64,000 bases of DNA from Streptomyces shenzhenensis. Its GTDB lineage: Bacteria > Actinomycetota > Actinomycetes > Streptomycetales > Streptomycetaceae. This document shows positions 24,151 through 33,548 of this stretch, piece by piece; position 1 is the first letter of the stretch; each line of letters begins with the position of its first letter. Made by a program: the position numbers and the translations under genes. The stretch is taken from positions 48,051 to 112,050 of the forward strand of contig NZ_JAJONF010000032.1 of assembly GCF_021462265.1 (NCBI RefSeq), given 5' to 3'. The notes below the pieces were generated by a model. That model was not told the origin of the DNA, ran no database searches, and worked only from the letters and a program-made list of their open reading frames with translations.

Positions 24151-25347
24151 GTGACCACCGCCCAGACCACGGAGCTCGACGTACAGCCGACTCCGCTCGC
24201 CCTGCTGCTGCTCGGCCGTGAGGCCGACCCGAAGAGCGAGCGGGGCGTCGAGTGCCCCGGCGACCTGCCCTCCCCGTCCGACCCCGACCTGGTCGCGCGG
24301 GCCCGCGCCGCCAAGGAGAAGCTCGGCGACAAGGTCTTCGTGCTCGGCCACCACTACCAACGCGACGAGGTCATCCAGTTCGCCGACGTCACGGGCGACT
24401 CCTTCAAGCTGGCCCGGGACGCGGCCGCCCGCCCGGAGGCCGAGTACATCGTCTTCTGCGGTGTGCACTTCATGGCCGAGTCCGCCGACATCCTGACCTC
24501 GGACGACCAGAAGGTGGTCCTGCCCGACCTGGCGGCCGGCTGCTCCATGGCCGACATGGCGACGGCCGAGCAGGTCGCCGAATGCTGGGACGTGCTGACC
24601 GAGGCCGGGATAGCCGATCAGGTGGTCCCCGTCTCGTACATGAACTCGTCCGCGGACATCAAGGCGTTCACGGGCAGGCACGGCGGCACCATCTGCACCT
24701 CGTCGAACGCGCGGCGCGCCCTGGAGTGGGCCTTCGGCCAGGGCGAGCCCTCGGCGACGAAGGTGCTGTTCCTGCCCGACCAGCACCTGGGCCGCAACAC
24801 CGCCGTCCGCGACATGGGCATGTCCCTGGACGACTGCGTGGTCTACAACCCGCACAAGCCGAACGGCGGCCTCACCGCCGACCAGCTGCGCGACGCGAAG
24901 ATGATCCTGTGGCGCGGCCACTGCTCGGTGCACGGCCGTTTCTCGCTGGACTCGGTCAACGACGTGCGCGAGCGCATCCCGGGGGTCAACGTCCTCGTCC
25001 ACCCGGAGTGCCGGCACGAGGTGGTGGCCGCGGCCGATTACGTGGGTTCGACGGAGTACATCATCAAGGCCCTGGAGGCCGCGCCCGCCGGCTCCAAGTG
25101 GGCCATCGGCACCGAGCTGAACCTGGTCCGCCGTCTGGCGAACCGTTTCGCCCCCGAGGGCAAGGAGATCGTCTTCCTCGACAGGACGGTCTGCTTCTGC
25201 TCCACCATGAACCGCATCGACCTTCCCCACCTGGTCTGGACCCTGGAGTCGCTGGCCGAGGGCAACCTGGTCAACCGCATCGAGGTCGACAAGGAGACCG
25301 AGGCGTTCGCCAAGCTGGCCCTGGAGCGGATGCTCGCGCTGCCGTAG
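24151..25347 (+). CDS. nadA: quinolinate synthase A
   Basis: A 398-residue cytoplasmic [4Fe-4S] enzyme that condenses iminoaspartate with dihydroxyacetone phosphate to quinolinate, the NAD precursor. Motifs include VLGHHYQRDEVIQFAD, CGVHFMAESADIL, the cluster Cys in GCSMADM, HPEC, and FCSTMNRI near the end. The GTG at 24151 (MTTAQTTELDVQ) has GAAAGG 9 bases upstream. A GTG three codons earlier is possible. No nadB or nadC follows; the downstream gene is convergent. HesB/ErpA, encoded divergently, could mature the cluster. Confidence 0.96.
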   Translation: MTTAQTTELDVQPTPLALLLLGREADPKSERGVECPGDLPSPSDPDLVARARAAKEKLGDKVFVLGHHYQRDEVIQFADVTGDSFKLARDAAARPEAEYIVFCGVHFMAESADILTSDDQKVVLPDLAAGCSMADMATAEQVAECWDVLTEAGIADQVVPVSYMNSSADIKAFTGRHGGTICTSSNARRALEWAFGQGEPSATKVLFLPDQHLGRNTAVRDMGMSLDDCVVYNPHKPNGGLTADQLRDAKMILWRGHCSVHGRFSLDSVNDVRERIPGVNVLVHPECRHEVVAAADYVGSTEYIIKALEAAPAGSKWAIGTELNLVRRLANRFAPEGKEIVFLDRTVCFCSTMNRIDLPHLVWTLESLAEGNLVNRIEVDKETEAFAKLALERMLALP

Positions 25348-25363
25348 CCGTACGGTCCGTGTG

Positions 25364-27628
25364 TCACCCCGAGCCGGACTTCCGCTCGGGGTGCGCGGGG
25401 TCGAGGCTGAAGAGGGTGCCGTCGGGGGTCATGACGGTCACCACGCCCGCGTACAGGAGCGCCTTGGGGTCGGACGCGTCGCCCGTCGAGGCCGTGCCGA
25501 CGCGAGGGGAACTCTCCCAGAGGAGGGCGCCCTTGCGGGTGTCCAGGGCCGCCACCCGGCCGCTGGGACTGGCCAGGTACAGGGTGTGGGTGCGGGAGTC
25601 GTACGTCGGGGAGCCGGAGTTCTCCACGCTGGTGCGGGTGTGCCAGAGTTCCTTGCCGGTCAGCGGGGACACCGCCGCCACCTCGCCGTTCGCGCCGGTG
25701 ATCCACAGGGTGTCCGAGGCCAGCGTCACCGAGCCCTCGTACGTCTTCGCGAGTCTCGTCGTGGTCTGACCGCCGGTCGTCGGGTCCGTCAGGAGGATCC
25801 TGGCGAACCTGGAGTCCTGCAGGGACGTCGAGCCGCTCTCCCGGTCGGCCAGGACCAGGGCCGGATGGCCGTCGACGACGCCGAGGAAGCCGCTCTCGAA
25901 GGGGATCCGCCGACGCGCGAGGACCGTTCCGTCGGCGCGGTCCACCTGCAGCAGCGAGGAGTACTCGGCGTTCTCCTCAGTGGGGTAGCACTGCGCGTAC
26001 AGGCCGGTTCCGGCCGACAGGAACGTGCAGTAGTTCCGGGCCGGCAGCGTCATGGCCCAGCGGGCCCTGCCGGTGCGCGGGGAACGGGCCGTCACCGTCC
26101 GGCCGCCGCTGTCGGCGGTCAGCACGACGTCGCCGGACATGATCAGGTCGGCGTTCCCGTCGTCGACCTTGCGGATCCACCGTTGGTCACCGCCCGTCGC
26201 GTCGAGGGCGACGACGTAGGTCGGGTTGTTCGCGGCGCCCTCCTCGGTGATGGTCTCCCGGACGAGCACGGTGCCGTCGTACACACCGAGGACCCAGGAG
26301 TCGTACCGGGAGGGGTCGGTGCCGGCCGACGCGAGCGAGGCGCGCCAGAGCGTCCTGCCGGTCCGGCCGTCGAGCCGTACCGGCAGGACGCCGCGGCCTC
26401 CGCAGTAGACGCCGTCGCCCTGGCTCAGGCAGTCCGACTGGCCGTCCGCCGGCGTGCCCAGCGCGTTGACCTCGCCCCGGTCCGCCGGCTTGTACACCGT
26501 GGTCTGCCAGGGCCGCCAGCCGGTGGGCGCCGCGGCCCAGCGCGAGGACGTCGCGGTGCTCGTCTCCTGTGATCCGGCCGGGAGTCCCGGCCCGTACCCC
26601 CCGTACCACAGCAGTCCCAGCACCAGCGCGCCGGCCACACCGGTGGCGATCAGCAGCGGGCGTCCGCGACGCCGGCGCGCGGGGAACCGGTCCGTACGGC
26701 GGTCCTGACGGCTCCGTCGGCCGGGGCCGCCCGCGGCCGCCGTCGTGCCGGGGCGCGGCCGGTCCGCGAGCGGCACGTCGGACGCGCGCAGCGTCACGGT
26801 GCGCGGGTCGTCCTCCTCCGGTTCGGGCAGTGCGGCGAAGTCCCGGGCCAGATCGTCGAGTTCCGGGCGGTCCACGGCCTTCTTCGACAGACAGCGCTCC
26901 AGGATGCCGAGCAGCGGCTGCGGTACGCCGTCGAGCGCCGGCGGGTTGTGGATCACCCAGTACGCCGTCAGATACGGGCTCTCGGCGTCGAAGGGGCCCT
27001 TCCCGGTCACCGCGTACGCCAGCAGCGCCCCCAGCGAGAAGACGTCCGAGGCCGGGCCGACCGCGCGCGGGTCGGTGAACTGCTCCGGGGACATGAAGGG
27101 CGGGGTGCCGATCATCTGGCCGGTCTCGGTCAGGGTGTGGCCGCTCTCCACCGCCCTGGAGATGCCGAAGTCGATGACGCGGGGGCCGTCGTCGGCCATC
27201 AGGACGTTCGCCGGTTTCAGGTCGCGGTGCACGACACCCGCCCGGTGGATGTCCCGCAGCGCCTCGACCAGTCCCAGCGCCACCCGCCGCAGTTCGGTGC
27301 CGCGCAGCGGGCCGCCGTCGCGGATCCGGTCGGCCAGGGAGCGGCCGGCCACGTACTGGGTCGCCATCCAGGGCCGTACCGCCTCCGGATCGGCGTCCAC
27401 CACCGGTGCGGTGAAGGCGCCGCTCACCCGCCGGACCGCCTCGATCTCCTGCCGGAACCGGGCCCGGAAGACGGTGTCCTCGGCGTACTGGGCGTGCACG
27501 ATCTTGACGGCGACCTCACGTCCCGACCGGGACCTGCCCCGGTACACGATTCCCATGCCCCCGGCCCCGAGCCGGTCGACCAGCTTGTACCCGCCGACCG
27601 ACCTCGGGTCCTCACCGCGCAGTGGCAC
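25364..27628 (-). CDS. Ser/Thr protein kinase with extracellular PQQ-repeat sensor domain
   Basis: A membrane-spanning kinase of about 754 residues. The kinase domain (about 15-275) has the Gly loop LGAGGMGIVYRG, the catalytic HRDLKPANV, DFG in VIDFGISRA, and SPE in place of APE. After a Pro/Arg-rich linker comes one transmembrane helix (about 330-345, PLLIATGVAGALVLGLLWYG). An outside domain of about 400 residues then has repeated W/G patterns (RTGRTLWRA, GGDQRWIRK, GRARWAM, GKELWHT, GALLWES) typical of PQQ/YWTD-like beta-propeller blades. The GTG at 27628 has GGAAGG upstream; a GTG at 27667 would add 13 residues. The stop overlaps a hairpin serving the convergent nadA. The ligand is unknown. 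Confidence 0.9.
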   Translation of the reverse strand: MPLRGEDPRSVGGYKLVDRLGAGGMGIVYRGRSRSGREVAVKIVHAQYAEDTVFRARFRQEIEAVRRVSGAFTAPVVDADPEAVRPWMATQYVAGRSLADRIRDGGPLRGTELRRVALGLVEALRDIHRAGVVHRDLKPANVLMADDGPRVIDFGISRAVESGHTLTETGQMIGTPPFMSPEQFTDPRAVGPASDVFSLGALLAYAVTGKGPFDAESPYLTAYWVIHNPPALDGVPQPLLGILERCLSKKAVDRPELDDLARDFAALPEPEEDDPRTVTLRASDVPLADRPRPGTTAAAGGPGRRSRQDRRTDRFPARRRRGRPLLIATGVAGALVLGLLWYGGYGPGLPAGSQETSTATSSRWAAAPTGWRPWQTTVYKPADRGEVNALGTPADGQSDCLSQGDGVYCGGRGVLPVRLDGRTGRTLWRASLASAGTDPSRYDSWVLGVYDGTVLVRETITEEGAANNPTYVVALDATGGDQRWIRKVDDGNADLIMSGDVVLTADSGGRTVTARSPRTGRARWAMTLPARNYCTFLSAGTGLYAQCYPTEENAEYSSLLQVDRADGTVLARRRIPFESGFLGVVDGHPALVLADRESGSTSLQDSRFARILLTDPTTGGQTTTRLAKTYEGSVTLASDTLWITGANGEVAAVSPLTGKELWHTRTSVENSGSPTYDSRTHTLYLASPSGRVAALDTRKGALLWESSPRVGTASTGDASDPKALLYAGVVTVMTPDGTLFSLDPAHPERKSGSG
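25365..25393 (+). terminator. terminator of nadA, overlapping the kinase gene 3' end
   Basis: A 10-bp perfect stem (CACCCCGAGC at 25365-25374 with GCTCGGGGTG at 25384-25393) lies 18 bases after the nadA stop and within the last codons of the convergent kinase gene. Confidence 0.65.
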
Positions 27629-27691
27629 TGCCCGAACTTCCTTCCCCAGCAGATCAGTTCGAGCCACAGAATACGGAACCGCGATATCCGG

Positions 27692-27724
27692 CGGCCGGGT
27701 ACCGACGGGTTCGGTACCCGGCCG
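27692..27724 (-). terminator. terminator of the RND transporter gene
   Basis: A 14-bp perfect stem (27692-27705 with 27711-27724) and a CGGGT loop lie 15 bases beyond the stop at 27740, before the kinase gene on the same strand. Confidence 0.82.
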
Positions 27725-27739
27725 CCGTGGTTCAGCCGG

Positions 27740-30700
27740 TCACACGCCCGCGGCCGCCGGTTCCGCCGCGGCCGGCCGCGGCGCCCCGCCCGACTCGCCT
27801 GCCCCGCCGCCCCTCTTGGCTGCCCGCTTTGCGGCCCGGCGCTCCTTGCGGAGTTCGAGCATCGCGTACAGCGTCGGGACGAGGAGCAGGGTGAGCAGCG
27901 TCGACGTGATCAGGCCGCCGATCACCACCACCGCGAGCGGCTGGGCGATGAAGCCGCCCTCGCCGGTGACGCCGAGCGCCATCGGGAGCAGGGCGAAGAT
28001 GGTCGCCAGGGCCGTCATGAGGATCGGGCGCAGCCGGTGCCGGCCGCCCTCGATCACGGCCTCGACGACGCCGTGGCCCTGCTTGCGGTACTGGTTGATG
28101 AGGTCGATCAGCACGATCGCGTTGGTCACCACGATGCCGATCAGCATCAGCATGCCGATCATCGCGGGGACGCCCATCGGGGTGCCGGTGACGACCAGCA
28201 GGCCGATCGCGCCGGTCGCCGCGAACGGGATGGAGACCAGCAGGATCAGCGGCTGGACAAGGGACCGGAAGGTCGCGACCAGCAGCATGAAGACGATCGC
28301 GATCGCCGCCAGCATCGCCAGGCCCAGGTTCTTGAACGCGCTGTCCTGGTCCGAGGTGACCCCGCCGATCGAGGCCGTCGCGCCGGCCGGCAGCTTCAGC
28401 GCCTTGATCTTCGCCTGGAGCTGGGCGCTGACCGCGCCGGTGTTGTCACCGGTCGGCTTGGCGGTGATGGTCGCGGCGCGCTGACCGTCGATCCGGGTCA
28501 GCGACACGGGGCCGGCCACCAGCTTCACGGTGGCGATGTCACCCAGCTTCACCGGGCCCAGCCGGAGGGCGCGCAGCTGCGCCAGCGTCTCGGCCGGCTC
28601 GGCCGGCTTCACGACGACGTCCCGCTCGGTGTCGTCGAGGGTCGCCTTCCCGGCCGTGGTGCCCTTGACGGCCTGGGTGACGGCGGCGCCCAGCGTCTGG
28701 TCGTCGAATCCGGCCGCCGCGGCCCTGGAGCCGGCCCGCACCGAGATGCGCGGCACGCTCTGGGAGAGGTCGCTGGTGACGTCGGTGACGTCGTCCAGCC
28801 CGGCGACCGCGGCCCGGACCTGTTCGGAGGCCTTGCGCAGCACGTCCCCGTCGGCCGCCTTCACGACGACGCTCAGGTCCTGGCTGCCGAATCCGGCACC
28901 GGCCGACACGGTGGTCGTACCGACGCCCGGCAGCTTGTGCAGGCCGTCCTCGATGGCGTTCCGCACCGTGTCGGACGACGCCGAGTCGTCCAGCATCACC
29001 GAGTACGACGCCTGGTTGGTGTCGGTGCCGCCGCCGAAGGCCGCCATGAAGCCGGACGAGCCGACCGTCACCTGGTAGTCCTTCACCCCGTCGACGGAGG
29101 CGAGCAGCTTCTCGACCTTCCTCGCCTGGGCGTCGGTCGCCGCCAGGCCGGTGCCGGGCCTGAGCTCCTGCTTGACGGTGAGGACCTCCTGGTCGCCCTG
29201 GTCGAAGAAGTTGGTCTTCAGCAGTCCGGCCATGCCGAACGTGAGGACCAGGACCACGACCGCGATCAGGACACTGGTGAGGCGGCGCCGGGTCGCGAAG
29301 CGCAGCACGGGAACGTAGGCGCGCTGCAGGCGGCTGCCCGCCTCCTTCGCCTCCGCCGTGCGGCGGGCCTCCGCGGCGTCCTCGGGGGTGCCCTTCGGGG
29401 CGCGCAGGAACCAGTAGGACAGGACGGGCACGACCGTCAGCGAGACCAGCAGGGACGCCAGCAGCGCGGCGGTGACCGTGATGCTGAACGAGCCGAACAG
29501 GGCGCCGACCATGCCGCCGACCAGGCCGATCGGAAGGAACACGGCGACCGTGGTGAGGGTGGAGGAGGTGACCGCGCCGGCCACCTCGCGGACCGCGCCG
29601 ACGATGGCGGCCTGGCGCTCCTCGCCGTAGCCGAGGTGGCGCTTGATGTTCTCCAGGACCACGATCGAGTCGTCGACGACCCGGCCGATGGCGATGGTGA
29701 GCGCGCCGAGCGTGAGCATGTTGAGGGACAGACCGCGGGTCCACAGCACGATCAGCGCGAGGACCACCGACAGCGGGATGGACACCGCCGTCACCAGCGT
29801 GGAGCGGACCGAGGCCAGGAAGACCAGGATGACCAGGACCGCGAAGAGCAGGCCGAGGGCGCCCTCGGTGGTCAGGCCCTTGATGGACTTGGAGACCGCC
29901 GGGCCCTGGTCGCTGACGACGGTGAGGGCGGCGCCGGAGCCGAGGTCCTGACGCAGCTTCGGCAGCTTGTCCTTGACCGCGTCGGAGATGGAGACCGCGC
30001 TGCCGTCGTGGTCCATGGTGACGTTCACGGCGAGGCTGGGGCGGCCGTCGGTGCGGGTGATGGAGTCGGCCGGGGCCTCCTGCTCCCGCACCGCGGCCAC
30101 GGCGCCGAGGCGCACCGGCTTCTTCACCCCCTGCCCGGTGACCATCAGGTCCCTGATCTGCGTCAGCGAGGTGAGACCGCCGCCGACCTGGACGGTGCGG
30201 TTGGCGCCGTCCTCGGTGAAGGAACCGGCCGCCACGGTCGCGCCGGCCGCCTGGAGCGACTGGGCGAGCGCGGCCGGGGTGAGCCCGGCCCGGGCCAGCT
30301 TCGCGTCGTCGGGGGTGACGGTGACCTGGAGGTCGCGGACACCGGTGACCTGGACGCGGCCGACGCCGTCGATGTCCTTCAGGGCCGGGACGACCGTCTT
30401 GTCGAGCTGGTCGGCGAGGGCCTGCTGGTCCTTGCCGGAGGTGACGGCGAGGACGACGGTCGGCATGTCGTCCGTGGAGCCGGTGATGACCTGCGGGTCG
30501 ACGGAGTCCGGGAGCCGGGCGCGGTTGACGGCCAGCTGGACGTCGGCCACCAGCTGCTTGGTGTCGCTGCCGTAGTCGAAGGACGCCATGATCACGGCGT
30601 TGCCCTCGCTCGCGGTGGAGGTGACACCGGTGACGCCGTCGACACCTTGGAGGTTGTTCTCGATCGGCTCGACGATCTGCTTCTCGACGACGTCCGGTGC

Positions 30701-30865
30701 GGCGCCCTGGTAGGGGGCGAGGACGGAGACGACGGGGAGTTCGATGGTCGGCAGCAGCTGCTGCTTGATCTGGGGGATGGCGATCGCCCCGAAGACGAGC
30801 GCGATCAGGGAGACAAGGCCTATCAGGGCCCGCTGCGCGAGGCTGAATCTGGACAGCCAGGACAT
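27740..30865 (-). CDS. RND-superfamily efflux transporter (HAE1/AcrB type)
   Basis: A 1041-residue inner-membrane pump of usual AcrB length. The start ATG at 30865 gives MSWLSRFSLAQRALIGLVSL. Two large outside loops (about residues 40-330 and 560-830) are separated by transmembrane blocks. The proton-relay helix includes IAIGRVVDDSIVVLENIKRH, the GRVVDDSIVVLEN motif of the HAE1 family, and the second half has MIGMLMLIGIVVTNAIVLIDLINQ. No membrane-fusion or outer channel gene is adjacent, as is usual in actinomycetes. A two-component system on the same strand just upstream (31037-32973) may control it. The substrate is unknown. Confidence 0.93.
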   Translation of the reverse strand: MSWLSRFSLAQRALIGLVSLIALVFGAIAIPQIKQQLLPTIELPVVSVLAPYQGAAPDVVEKQIVEPIENNLQGVDGVTGVTSTASEGNAVIMASFDYGSDTKQLVADVQLAVNRARLPDSVDPQVITGSTDDMPTVVLAVTSGKDQQALADQLDKTVVPALKDIDGVGRVQVTGVRDLQVTVTPDDAKLARAGLTPAALAQSLQAAGATVAAGSFTEDGANRTVQVGGGLTSLTQIRDLMVTGQGVKKPVRLGAVAAVREQEAPADSITRTDGRPSLAVNVTMDHDGSAVSISDAVKDKLPKLRQDLGSGAALTVVSDQGPAVSKSIKGLTTEGALGLLFAVLVILVFLASVRSTLVTAVSIPLSVVLALIVLWTRGLSLNMLTLGALTIAIGRVVDDSIVVLENIKRHLGYGEERQAAIVGAVREVAGAVTSSTLTTVAVFLPIGLVGGMVGALFGSFSITVTAALLASLLVSLTVVPVLSYWFLRAPKGTPEDAAEARRTAEAKEAGSRLQRAYVPVLRFATRRRLTSVLIAVVVLVLTFGMAGLLKTNFFDQGDQEVLTVKQELRPGTGLAATDAQARKVEKLLASVDGVKDYQVTVGSSGFMAAFGGGTDTNQASYSVMLDDSASSDTVRNAIEDGLHKLPGVGTTTVSAGAGFGSQDLSVVVKAADGDVLRKASEQVRAAVAGLDDVTDVTSDLSQSVPRISVRAGSRAAAAGFDDQTLGAAVTQAVKGTTAGKATLDDTERDVVVKPAEPAETLAQLRALRLGPVKLGDIATVKLVAGPVSLTRIDGQRAATITAKPTGDNTGAVSAQLQAKIKALKLPAGATASIGGVTSDQDSAFKNLGLAMLAAIAIVFMLLVATFRSLVQPLILLVSIPFAATGAIGLLVVTGTPMGVPAMIGMLMLIGIVVTNAIVLIDLINQYRKQGHGVVEAVIEGGRHRLRPILMTALATIFALLPMALGVTGEGGFIAQPLAVVVIGGLITSTLLTLLLVPTLYAMLELRKERRAAKRAAKRGGGAGESGGAPRPAAAEPAAAGV

Positions 30866-31036
30866 GGGTCGGGGTCTCTTTTCAGTGAGCTGCCGTGAGC
30901 TGCTGTGCGAAGCAGATGAGGCACCTGTGAGTGCCCACCGCACCACCCTCGCCCATCGAAGGCCCTGCTCACGTAGGCCCTGGGTGCCGTTCCCCGAGCC
31001 GGCTCCTACTGCCGCCGCAGTACGCCCGGGTGGAGG

Positions 31037-31720
31037 TCAGTCCATCCTCGGGCGGACCAGTCCGGACTCGTACGCGATCACCACGAGCTGCGCCCGGTCC
31101 CGCGCGCCCAGCTTGGCCATGGCCCGGTTGACGTGCGTCTTCACGGTCAGCGGGCTGACTTCGAGGCGTTCGGCGATCTCGTCGTTGGAGTGTCCGCCGG
31201 CGACCTGGACCAGGACCTCGCGCTCCCGTGAGGTGAGCGCGTCGAGCCGCTCGGAGCGGGCCGGGTCGCGGCCGGCGTCGCCGATGTCGCCCTGGGCGAG
31301 GAAGCGGGCGATCAGGCCCTTGGTGGCCGCCGGGGAGAGCAGCGCCTCGCCGCCGGCGGCCAGGCGGATGGCGCTGAGGAGTTCCTCCGGTTCGCTGCCC
31401 TTGCCGAGGAAGCCGGAGGCGCCCGCGCGCAGCGCCTGTACGACGTAGTCGTCGACCTCGAAGGTCGTCAGGATCACCACCCGGACGTGGGCGAGGGAGG
31501 GGTCGGCGCTGATGAGCCGGGTGGCGGCCAGTCCGTCCGTGCCCGGCATCCGGATGTCCATCAGGACCACGTCGGCCTCGCGTTCCCTGGTCAGCCGCAC
31601 CGCCTCCGCGCCGTCGGAGGCCTCACCGACCACCTCCATGTCGGACTCGGAGTCGACGAGCACCCTGAAGGCGCTGCGCAGCAGTGCCTGGTCGTCGGCG
31701 AGCAGGACACGGATCGTCAT
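31037..31720 (-). CDS. NarL/LuxR-family response regulator
   Basis: A 227-residue two-component regulator. The receiver domain (about 1-120) has the DD pair in LLADDQALLR, the phospho-acceptor Asp in VVLMDIRMPG and the Lys in GFLGKGSEPEEL. The LuxR helix-turn-helix (about 160-220) has LTSREREVLVQVAGGHSNDEIAERLEVSPLTVKTHVNRAMAKL. Its ATG overlaps the stop of the histidine kinase gene (ATGA), so the pair is co-translated. The RND transporter gene downstream on the same strand is the obvious candidate target. Confidence 0.95.
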   Translation of the reverse strand: MTIRVLLADDQALLRSAFRVLVDSESDMEVVGEASDGAEAVRLTREREADVVLMDIRMPGTDGLAATRLISADPSLAHVRVVILTTFEVDDYVVQALRAGASGFLGKGSEPEELLSAIRLAAGGEALLSPAATKGLIARFLAQGDIGDAGRDPARSERLDALTSREREVLVQVAGGHSNDEIAERLEVSPLTVKTHVNRAMAKLGARDRAQLVVIAYESGLVRPRMD

Positions 31721-32973
31721 GCGGAATCCCCCAGCGCGGCCGTACGGTCCCTGGTACGACCGCTCGTACGCTCGTCGGTGTCGGTCTTGACCGGCAGGAT
31801 CGCATGGACGCGGAAGCCGCCGCCGTAGCGGGGGCCGGTGGTGAGGGTGCCGCGCAGGGCGGTGACGCGCTCGCGCATGCCGAGCAGGCCGTGGCCGCCG
31901 CCGGCCTCGGGGGCGGTGTCCTCGCCGGAACCGTTGTCGAGGACGGTGACCTCGATGCGCGGTCCGACGCGTACGACGCTGACCTCGGCCCTGGCATCAG
32001 GGCCGGCGTGCTTCTGCACGTTGGTCAGGGCCTCCTGGATGATCCGGTAGGCGGCCAGGTCGACGGCGGCCGGCGGGGTGGTGCCCTGGTCGGCGCGGGC
32101 GACCTCGACCTGGAGGCCGGCGTTGCGGAACGTGTCGGCGAGTTCTTCCAGGAGGTGCAGGCCGGGGGCGGGTTCGGTCGGCGCCTCGGGGTCGCCGGAC
32201 TGGCGGAGCAGGCCGACGGTGGCACGCAGCTCGTTCAGCGCGGAGCGGCTGGCCTCGCGGACGTGCCCGAGGGCCTCCTTGGCCTGGTCGGGCCGCTTGT
32301 CCATGACGTGCGCTGCGACGCCCGCCTGCACGTTGACCAGGGCGATGTGGTGGGCGACGACGTCGTGCAGGTCCCGGGCGATCCGCAGCCGCTCCTCGGC
32401 GACCCGGCGGCGGGCCTCCTCCTCACGGGTCCGCTCGGCGCGCTCGGCACGCTCGCGGATGGCCTGGACGAAGGCGCGCCGGCTGCGGACGGCGTCCCCG
32501 GCGGTGGCGCCGATGCCGGTCCAGGCGAAGATCGCGAGGTTCTCCTGGGCGTACCACGGCAGGGGCCCCGCGACCATCGCGGCGGTGGTCAGCACGGTCA
32601 TGGTGAGCAGCCCGGCCCGCAGGGTGGTCCGGCGGTCGGTGGTGGCGGCGACGGTGAACAGGGCGATCACGGCCGCCATCGCGACGGGGGCGCGGGGGTC
32701 GCCCATGACGCACTCCAGGACGGAGGCGGCGCCGGTGACGGCCAGGACCGTCTTCGGGGCGTGGCGGCGGAAGACGAGGGCCGCGGCGGCCAGTGTCATC
32801 AGGACGAGGCTGAGGGGGGCCGGGGTGCGGATGCCCCAGGCGACGCCACGGGCCCCGTGCGGAGCGGCGAAAGAGCTCACGGCCATGCAGACGAGGGCGC
32901 CCGCGGCGACGACCGCGTCCACGGCGAGCGGGTGGGCGCCGGCTCTGCAGCGGGCTCTTTCGAGAGTGCTCAC
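31717..32973 (-). CDS. NarL-partner sensor histidine kinase
   Basis: A 418-residue membrane kinase of the HisKA_3 (NarX/DesK) class. About five hydrophobic segments fill residues 20-165. The phospho-acceptor His is in ARDLHDVVAHHIALV (about 205-219), and the ATPase has VTVLDNGSGED and GGGHGLLGMRERV. There is no separate outside sensor domain, so signals are probably sensed in the membrane. The GTG at 32973 has GGGAGGAGAGG upstream, about 10 bases away. It is coupled to the regulator gene by an ATGA overlap. Confidence 0.95.
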   Translation of the reverse strand: MSTLERARCRAGAHPLAVDAVVAAGALVCMAVSSFAAPHGARGVAWGIRTPAPLSLVLMTLAAAALVFRRHAPKTVLAVTGAASVLECVMGDPRAPVAMAAVIALFTVAATTDRRTTLRAGLLTMTVLTTAAMVAGPLPWYAQENLAIFAWTGIGATAGDAVRSRRAFVQAIRERAERAERTREEEARRRVAEERLRIARDLHDVVAHHIALVNVQAGVAAHVMDKRPDQAKEALGHVREASRSALNELRATVGLLRQSGDPEAPTEPAPGLHLLEELADTFRNAGLQVEVARADQGTTPPAAVDLAAYRIIQEALTNVQKHAGPDARAEVSVVRVGPRIEVTVLDNGSGEDTAPEAGGGHGLLGMRERVTALRGTLTTGPRYGGGFRVHAILPVKTDTDERTSGRTRDRTAALGDSA

Positions 32974-33241
32974 GGTTTGAATCCTCTCCTCCCTGAAGGG
33001 GCGGAGATTCCTGGCTCACGCCGCCTGCCGGGCCAACGGCCCGTCAGGTCTTCCACGGTCGGCACCAGCCGGGTCGAAACCAGCCCGGGCAGCGATCCAG
33101 CTGCATGGTCACGCAACACAGAGAGGACTCCACGTGCTTGGTTCTCGCGACGCGTCGTCCGCAACCAAAGCTATCAGTACGCCGACCACGCCCAGGGAAG
33201 AATCGGCCTTTTCCTGCCCTGCTCCAGGCTCTTCTCGAACC

Positions 33242-33529
33242 TCAGCCCGGGATCAGGCCGTCGTCCCGCAGCAGCGCCCGGACCTCGTCCAAGGTCGCGT
33301 CCGGGGACGGCAGGATCAGGTCCGAGGGTTCCAGGGCGTCGTCCGGGAGCGGTGCGCCCAGATCCCGGACCTTGTCCAGGAGGGTGGTCAGGGTGCGGCG
33401 GAAGGCTGCCTCGTCACCGGACTCGATCTCCGTGAGGAGTTCGTCGTCCAGCTTGTTCAGCTCGGCGAGGTGGCTGTCGGCCAGCCTCACCTGGCCCTCC
33501 CCCATGATCCTCACGACCATGTCGGCCAT
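33242..33529 (-). CDS. pspAA: PspA-associated protein PspAA
   Basis: A 95-residue acidic protein (MADMVVRIMGEGQVRLADSHLAELNKLDDEL). Its beginning and its place directly after pspA identify it as PspAA, a small partner in the actinobacterial/archaeal phage-shock system. The ATG at 33529 follows GGAGGG by 5 bases. It lies 19 bases after pspA on the same strand, so they form an operon. Its biochemical role is not known to me beyond the association with PspA in membrane stress. Confidence 0.88.
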   Translation of the reverse strand: MADMVVRIMGEGQVRLADSHLAELNKLDDELLTEIESGDEAAFRRTLTTLLDKVRDLGAPLPDDALEPSDLILPSPDATLDEVRALLRDDGLIPG

Positions 33530-33548
33530 GTCGCCCTCCAGGGGTCGG

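Noticed and set aside
26948..30898. A 1316-codon open frame on the + strand
   Set aside because: It is antisense to the RND transporter and part of the kinase gene. The composition (Gly/Arg/Asp/His-rich, no domains) is that of a shadow frame caused by GC-rich third positions.
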